DNA of 10,315 bases, from contig JBPCOB010000037.1 in the NCBI GenBank assembly GCA_051000715.1, forward strand, positions 1-10,315, given 5' to 3'. Origin of the DNA: JBPCOB01 sp051000715. GTDB lineage: Bacteria > Actinomycetota > Actinomycetes > JALYNC01. Of the stretch, positions 7,221 to 10,315 are shown in pieces. The notes beneath the pieces were generated by a model. It had not been told where the DNA came from, ran no database searches, and was given only the letters and a program-made list of their open reading frames with translations. Positions within the stretch are counted from its first letter, which is position 1. The number at the start of each line of letters is the position of its first letter. The translations under genes were made by a program, and so were the position numbers.

Positions 7221-7579
7221 CGGCCCTCCCGCCGCAGCCGCCCGGCAGTCCAGCCACTCGCCGTGCCCGAGGCGGTTGCCACGGCGGCGCTCAACGCCGC
7301 GGGTCGCCGGTAGGCAGGGCTGGCCAGCGCGAGCATGACCATGCTCGCGGCGTGCAGGCCGTCGACAGCCGCCGATCCGGACAGCACGCGCGACGTGGGC
7401 CGGCCCAACAACGCGATCCCCTGACCGAGGTGGCGCGCCCCGAGCAGCCGCAGCCAGTTCGCGCCGACCGATGAGCCACCGGAGACCTCGCGTGACACCC
7501 GGTGTGGCCGCATTCCCAGGAATGCACCCAACGCGGCGCCGGCTAGACCGATCAATCGGGCCGATTGCTGCGCGGTCAC
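7217..7579 (-). CDS. Small membrane protein in SDR-GH15 operon, function unknown
   Basis: This is a 120-residue product rich in Ala, Gly and Leu with about four hydrophobic segments (roughly 8-23, 45-58, 68-86 and 91-108) and a basic C-terminus. Residues 40-60 contain WLRLLGARHLGQGIALL. The pattern of RLxGxRxLxxG after a first helix recalls small four-helix actinobacterial membrane proteins often found beside SDR and cyclase/dehydrase genes, but I cannot assign a role. The GTG at 7579-7577 is chosen because it forms a GTGA overlap with the SDR stop, the same junction type as at its own 3' end with GH15. An in-frame ATG at 7603 is possible but has no ribosome binding site. The double 4-bp coupling on both sides argues that the gene is real and co-expressed. 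Confidence 0.7.
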   Translation of the reverse strand: MTAQQSARLIGLAGAALGAFLGMRPHRVSREVSGGSSVGANWLRLLGARHLGQGIALLGRPTSRVLSGSAAVDGLHAASMVMLALASPAYRRPAALSAAVATASGTASGWTAGRLRREGR

Positions 7580-8592
7580 CGCTGCGCCCGCCGGACCAGC
7601 CATCCGGTCGCGACGGCGGCCGCGCCCCCGGCGACGGCCAGCAGACCGTGATGGTGAGAGGCCCAGACCTGCGGGTCGTTGTCGTGCGACTTCTCGTCGA
7701 AGATGCCATGCGCCCCAAAGTCCCGGCCGTCGGGCCCGTCGGCAGGCTCCCACAGGTTGACCGGCGCATCCGGGTCGCGCTTTTGACCGGTTTGCTGCGA
7801 GGAGAAGCCGGTCCGGCCCAGATAGCGGTCGAGCAGTCCGGGAGCGATCGCGTTGGCGGCCAGGGTGCCCATCGTGCTGGTGCCCACCCAGTACTCCCGC
7901 CGCCGAGGGTGGTCAGCGGCGAAGAGCACAGCCCGGGCCGCCAACTCTGGCTGGTAGATCGGTGGGACCGGCTGCGCGTGATCGGGGAGGCGGGACAGCA
8001 CCCACGAGAACTGCGGGGTGTTGACCGCCGGCATCTGCACCATCGTCACCCGCACGCCGCTCTTGGCATGCAGCAACTCGCAGCGCAGCGCCTCGTTGAA
8101 ACCCTGAATGGCGTGCTTGGCGCCGCAGTATGCCGACTGCAGCGGAATGCCGCGGTAGGCCAAGGCGGAGCCGACCTGCACGATGGTGCCCCGGTCGCGC
8201 GGGCGCATGTGCCGCAGCGCCGCCATCGTGCCGTACACGTACCCGAGGTAGCTGACCTCGGTGACCCGCTTGTATTCCTCCGGCTGGATCTCGGCGAACG
8301 GCGCGAACACCGAGGTGAAGGCGACGTTGACCCAGGTGTCGATGGGGCCGATCTCGTTCGCCACCCGGTCGGCGGCGGCGAACACGGCCTCGTGGTCGGC
8401 GACGTCAGTGGGAATCACCACTGGGGTGCCGCCGGCCCGACGGACGTCGTCGGCGGCTCCCGACAGACCTTTCTCGCCGCGAGCCAGCAGCGCCACGGTG
8501 GCACCACGGCCGGCGAACGCCCGGGCGACCGCTCGTCCGATACCGCCGCTGGCGCCGGTGACGACCACGATTGCTGCCTTGTCGGACTGCAT
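7576..8592 (-). CDS. Short-chain dehydrogenase/reductase with C-terminal membrane tail
   Basis: This 338-residue classical SDR has the nucleotide-binding motif TGASGGIG (12-19), an acidic D63-V64 after the fourth strand position, the catalytic serine S142 (VQVGSALAYRG) and Y155-x3-K159 (YCGAKHA). The usual NNAG motif is replaced by NVA at 89-91. The SDR fold ends near 250. It is followed by a polar Asp/Pro/Gly-rich stretch (about 265-312) and a hydrophobic segment (315-333) capped by WLVRRAQR, suggesting that the enzyme is tethered to the inner face of the membrane. The substrate is unknown, and the coenzyme preference is not clear from the motif. The start at 8592 is well supported: AAGGAG (8604-8599) lies 6 bases upstream of the ATG. 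The frame extends to 8643 without support. It is the first gene of a tight four-gene unit with the small membrane protein, GH15 and antiporter. Confidence 0.9.
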   Translation of the reverse strand: MQSDKAAIVVVTGASGGIGRAVARAFAGRGATVALLARGEKGLSGAADDVRRAGGTPVVIPTDVADHEAVFAAADRVANEIGPIDTWVNVAFTSVFAPFAEIQPEEYKRVTEVSYLGYVYGTMAALRHMRPRDRGTIVQVGSALAYRGIPLQSAYCGAKHAIQGFNEALRCELLHAKSGVRVTMVQMPAVNTPQFSWVLSRLPDHAQPVPPIYQPELAARAVLFAADHPRRREYWVGTSTMGTLAANAIAPGLLDRYLGRTGFSSQQTGQKRDPDAPVNLWEPADGPDGRDFGAHGIFDEKSHDNDPQVWASHHHGLLAVAGGAAAVATGWLVRRAQR

Positions 8593-8713
8593 ATGTTGCT
8601 CCTTCACAGTGATCTTCGGTCCTGAGCGCCAGAGTGACTCCATGGCCGCTCCAGGTCGTTGTAGGCACGCAGGTGCCCGGGGTGGTGCTGCGGCGGGAGG
8701 GGGCCAGAGCGCC
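8593..8713 (-). promoter_or_regulatory. Leader between MarR gene and SDR operon
   Basis: This 121-bp non-coding gap on the minus strand holds the AAGGAG ribosome binding site of the SDR gene at 8604-8599. I find no convincing -35/-10 pair; TACAAC about 70 bases before the start is the best -10 candidate and lacks a -35. I find no copy of the GACATAAT palindrome and no clear terminator after the MarR gene. The SDR operon may therefore be read through from the MarR promoter or have a weak or unusual promoter of its own. Confidence 0.4.
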
Positions 8714-9202
8714 TCAGCCGGCCGACCAGATGTCGAGGGCCGGGATATCCCCGGCGGCGGCGACCACTGCGCGCAGCGGTGCGATCAGCGCCTCCCGGTC
8801 GGCATCGTCCACGGCCTCAAGCAGCTCGGTCACCAGCTCACGACGGCGGTTCAGCACGGCTTGCACCACCCGTTTGCCGCGAGGGGTCAGGTCAAGCACC
8901 ACGTGGCGCCGGTCGGTCGGGTCGTCGGCGCGGGCCAGCAGTCCCTGAACGACCAGCTGCTCGGCCGTTCGCGACGCGTTCGAGGCATGCACACCCATCG
9001 CGTCGGCCAGACCACTGAGGTTGGCTCCGCCGTTTGCCGCGACGACGACGAGGGCCCGCAGTTGGGTCAGGGTCACCAGCTGTTCGACGTCGGCCAGCGA
9101 GCGGACGCTCTGGGACACCAGCACCCGCGACGCCGCCAGCAGAGCATCCACCTGCGGCACGGTGGGGCTGGGGTCGGCTCGCGGCCGCGGCACGCCGGAC
9201 AT
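8714..9202 (-). CDS. MarR-family transcriptional regulator
   Basis: This 162-residue winged-helix regulator has an N-terminal dimerisation helix (about 17-38), LTQLRALVVVA at 45-55, a helix-turn-helix at about 62-89 (LSGLADAMGVHASNASRTAEQL) and the wing DDPTDRRHVVLDLTPRG (93-109) with the conserved Asp-x-Arg. A long C-terminal helix (110-150) completes the dimer interface. MarR proteins bind palindromes as dimers and usually release DNA on binding phenolic ligands or on oxidation. This one has no cysteine, so direct thiol sensing is unlikely. The ATG at 9202-9200 has no Shine-Dalgarno sequence but sits 7 bases after a CATAAT box, so its mRNA is probably leaderless. The start codon lies inside a perfect palindrome, the likely autoregulatory operator. 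The gene is divergent from a PoxB-like enzyme and 121 bp upstream of the SDR operon; either or both may be targets. The frame stays open upstream to 10273 antisense to the PoxB-like gene, which is not coding. Confidence 0.9.
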   Translation of the reverse strand: MSGVPRPRADPSPTVPQVDALLAASRVLVSQSVRSLADVEQLVTLTQLRALVVVAANGGANLSGLADAMGVHASNASRTAEQLVVQGLLARADDPTDRRHVVLDLTPRGKRVVQAVLNRRRELVTELLEAVDDADREALIAPLRAVVAAAGDIPALDIWSAG

Positions 9203-9217
9203 AATGCGGATTATGTC
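9198..9217. promoter_or_regulatory. Perfect palindrome, probable MarR operator overlapping start codons
   Basis: GACATAAT at 9198-9205 and ATTATGTC at 9210-9217 are perfect 8-bp inverted arms around the 4-base centre GCGG. The size and two-fold symmetry fit a MarR dimer site. Each arm reads CATAAT, a -10-like hexamer, on one strand and ATTATG, containing an ATG, on the other. The left-arm ATG is the start of the MarR gene, so repressor binding would cover both its -10 box and its start codon. Confidence 0.75.
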
Positions 9218-9238
9218 GCACAAGTTGCGCCGCCGCAA
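9210..9238 (-). promoter_or_regulatory. Promoter of the MarR gene (leaderless)
   Basis: Read on the minus strand, TTGCGG (9238-9233) is followed by a 17-base spacer and CATAAT (9215-9210), which matches TATAAT at five of six positions. The A of the MarR ATG is the eighth base after the -10 box, where transcription would normally begin. With no ribosome binding site present, this predicts a leaderless transcript starting at or within a base or two of the ATG. Confidence 0.6.
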
Positions 9239-9296
9239 GTGCTGCGTTAGACCTAAAGGAGTGGATAGTCCGGTTCGAGTGGAGGAGCGGCAATGA
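9213..9296 (+). CDS. Possible 27-residue leader ORF with Cys-Cys, coupled to PoxB-like gene
   Basis: An ATG at 9213 lies 7 bases after CATAAT (9200-9205), the mirror image of the MarR start. It opens 27 codons ending in TGA at 9294-9296, which overlaps the ATG of the PoxB-like gene (ATGA). The peptide is basic (MSHKLRRRKCCVRPKG, then a more acidic end) with adjacent cysteines at 10 and 11. In mycobacteria, leaderless short ORFs with consecutive Cys codons act as cysteine-responsive attenuators of the gene behind them, and this has the same arrangement. Against it, I see no -35 box upstream, and the mirror arrangement follows automatically from the palindrome. The final codons overlap the GGAGGAG of the next gene. 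It is speculative but testable. Confidence 0.3.
   Translation: MSHKLRRRKCCVRPKGVDSPVRVEERQ
9225..9253 (+). promoter_or_regulatory. Candidate promoter of the PoxB-like gene
   Basis: TTGCGC (9225-9230), a 17-base spacer and TAGACC (9248-9253) form a plausible but weak actinobacterial promoter; TAGACT-like -10 boxes occur in this phylum. It would give a leader of about 33 bases containing GGAGGAG (9281-9287), 5 bases before the ATG. The -35 box lies in the spacer of the opposing MarR promoter, so the two polymerases would compete. The alternative is the upstream CATAAT at 9200-9205. Confidence 0.35.
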
Positions 9297-10315
9297 AAGA
9301 GATCGTCGGCGAGACCCTGGACAAGCGGCTCATCGCATGGGGGGTGGACGCCGTCTTCGGGCTGCCCGGGGACGGCATCAACGGGATCATGGAGGGCCTG
9401 CAGCGCCACGCCGACAAGATCGACTTCGTGCTCGTCCACCACGAGGAAGCCGCAGCGTTCATGGCATGCGGGTACGCCAAGGCCACCGGTCGCCTCGGCG
9501 TGTGCCTGGCGACCAGCGGGCCCGGCGGCATCCACCTGCTGAACGGCTTGTACGACGCCAAGCTCGATCACCAGCCGGTGCTCGCCATCACCGGGATGCA
9601 GGAGACATCTGTCTTGGGCACGGCCTACCAGCAGGAGGTGCATCTCGACCGGCTCTATATAGACGTCGCTCAGGGGTACGACCTGATGATCACCAACCCG
9701 GCGCAGCTGCCCGGCGCGGTGGACATCGCCATCCGGGGTGCGCTGTCCAATGGCACCGTCAGCCACTTGTGCTTCCCCACCGACATCCGGGTCGCCGAAG
9801 CCTGCGAGGAGCCGTACAGCAGCGTCGGACCGGGCGCTCCGGCGAACACCCTGCCGGTGTACTTCCCGGCTCCGACCGCCCCCCGCGAGGCCGACCTGCG
9901 CCGGGCCGCCGACGTCCTCAACGCCGGCACCAAGGTGGCGATCCTGGCCGGCGCCGGCGCGCTGGGCGCCGACCAGCAGGTGCTCGCGGTCGCGGACGCA
10001 CTGGGTGCGCCGATCGTCAAGACGCTGCCCGGCAAGCACGTCGTCCCCGACGACTCCCCGTACACGACCGGCGGGCTGGGGCTGCTCGGCACCGGCCCGT
10101 CCGAAGACTTGATGGATTCCTGCGACACCTTGCTGCTGCTGGGAACCAATTATCCGTACCTGAAGTACCTGCCGACCGACCGCAACGTGCGCACCGTGCA
10201 GATCGACCTCGACCCCAGCGTGGTCGGCAACCGGATGCCCACCGAGGCGCCGGTCGTGGGCGACGTGCGTCAAGGAATCGAAGCGCTGCTGCCGATGCTG
10301 CAGCGCACGGAAGAC
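9293..10315 (+). CDS. PoxB-like thiamine-diphosphate-dependent enzyme (pyruvate oxidase type), 3' end outside window
   Basis: 341 codons are visible with no stop before the window end. The N-terminal pyrimidine-binding domain (about 1-165) has FGLPGDGINGIMEGL (22-36), the catalytic glutamate E51 in VHHEEAAAFM, and TSGPGGIHLLNGLYDAKLDH (74-93). The central domain (about 195-338) has VAILAGAGALG, the LLLLGTNYPYLKYLPTD block and VQIDLDPSVVG. These match the order and wording of E. coli PoxB, including the HEE motif, GPG-xHLxNGLxD and LLGT-x2PY-x3-PTD, better than acetolactate synthase. PoxB oxidatively decarboxylates pyruvate to acetate and CO2 with FAD and quinone at the membrane. The cofactor-binding C-terminal domain that would confirm this is outside the window, so a related ThDP oxidase or decarboxylase remains possible. 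The ATG at 9293 follows GGAGGAG (9281-9287) by 5 bases. The gene is divergent from the MarR regulator, which probably influences it. Confidence 0.85.
   Translation, partial: MKEIVGETLDKRLIAWGVDAVFGLPGDGINGIMEGLQRHADKIDFVLVHHEEAAAFMACGYAKATGRLGVCLATSGPGGIHLLNGLYDAKLDHQPVLAITGMQETSVLGTAYQQEVHLDRLYIDVAQGYDLMITNPAQLPGAVDIAIRGALSNGTVSHLCFPTDIRVAEACEEPYSSVGPGAPANTLPVYFPAPTAPREADLRRAADVLNAGTKVAILAGAGALGADQQVLAVADALGAPIVKTLPGKHVVPDDSPYTTGGLGLLGTGPSEDLMDSCDTLLLLGTNYPYLKYLPTDRNVRTVQIDLDPSVVGNRMPTEAPVVGDVRQGIEALLPMLQRTED

Noticed and set aside
7221..7769. N-terminal extension of the GH15 frame
   Set aside because: The extra 183 residues are Arg/Gly-rich, resemble no domain and cover the small membrane-protein gene and the end of the SDR gene. 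The GTG at 7220 has a strong ribosome binding site.
7471..8625. Long plus-strand open frame of 384 codons
   Set aside because: It lies antisense to the SDR gene and the upstream half of the small membrane-protein gene, where TGASGGIG, the Tyr-x3-Lys motif and a good ribosome binding site show the minus strand is coding. The plus product has no recognisable motif.
8640..8665. Direct repeat of TGGAG upstream of the SDR gene as an operator
   Set aside because: Five-base repeats are too short to be meaningful in this composition, and no symmetry or promoter overlaps them.
9203..10273. Minus-strand frame open for 357 codons upstream of the MarR start
   Set aside because: It is antisense to the PoxB-like gene, whose motifs are clear on plus. 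It is an artefact of high GC third positions, and the MarR homology starts only after 9202.
1..10315. CRISPR arrays, tRNA or rRNA genes, insertion sequences, phage or toxin-antitoxin genes
   Set aside because: I looked on both strands and saw no regularly spaced repeats, RNA gene signatures, transposase motifs or terminal repeats. The segment is ordinary dense chromosomal coding sequence apart from the sites listed.

Overview
This is a GC-rich bacterial chromosomal segment, most likely from an actinomycete (Actinomycetota). The indications are strongly G/C-biased third codon positions, frequent GTG/TTG starts behind GGAGG ribosome binding sites, a probable leaderless gene, and families typical of this phylum: an MmpL-type transporter paired with an LmeA-like (DUF2993) lipid-binding protein. 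I cannot name the genus. I see no rRNA, tRNA, CRISPR array, insertion sequence or phage gene. Nearly every base is coding.

Layout. (1) 1-423 (+) is the 3' end of a DUF421/YetF-type membrane protein. (2) 413-3702 (-) is a two-gene unit, an MMPL/RND transporter followed by an LmeA-like protein joined by an ATGA overlap. The C-terminal tail of the LmeA-like protein looks degenerate and collides with the DUF421 gene. (3) 3803-4294 (+) encodes an unrecognised membrane-anchored protein with an extracytoplasmic helical domain, divergent from the transporter. (4) 4334-8592 (-) is a compact operon read right to left: short-chain dehydrogenase with a C-terminal membrane tail, small membrane protein, family GH15 glycoside hydrolase, and CaCA-type cation antiporter, with junctions of 4-bp overlap, 4-bp overlap and a 1-bp gap. 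(5) 8714-9202 (-) encodes a MarR regulator, 121 bp upstream of that operon. (6) 9293 to the window end (+) is a PoxB-like thiamine-diphosphate enzyme, divergent from the MarR gene and cut by the window edge.

How the parts may work together. The MmpL/LmeA pair suggests envelope lipid export. The SDR-GH15-antiporter operon looks like a metabolic or stress unit acting on intracellular alpha-glucans or trehalose-like sugars, but its substrate cannot be read from sequence. The most striking site is the MarR/PoxB divergent region. A perfect 20-bp palindrome (9198-9217) carries, in each arm, a CATAAT -10-like box for one strand and an ATG for the other. On the minus strand this gives a leaderless MarR gene whose operator, -10 and start codon coincide. 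On the plus strand it opens a 27-codon ORF with adjacent Cys-Cys codons that ends in an ATGA overlap with the PoxB-like start, an arrangement like the leaderless polycysteine attenuator ORFs described in mycobacteria.
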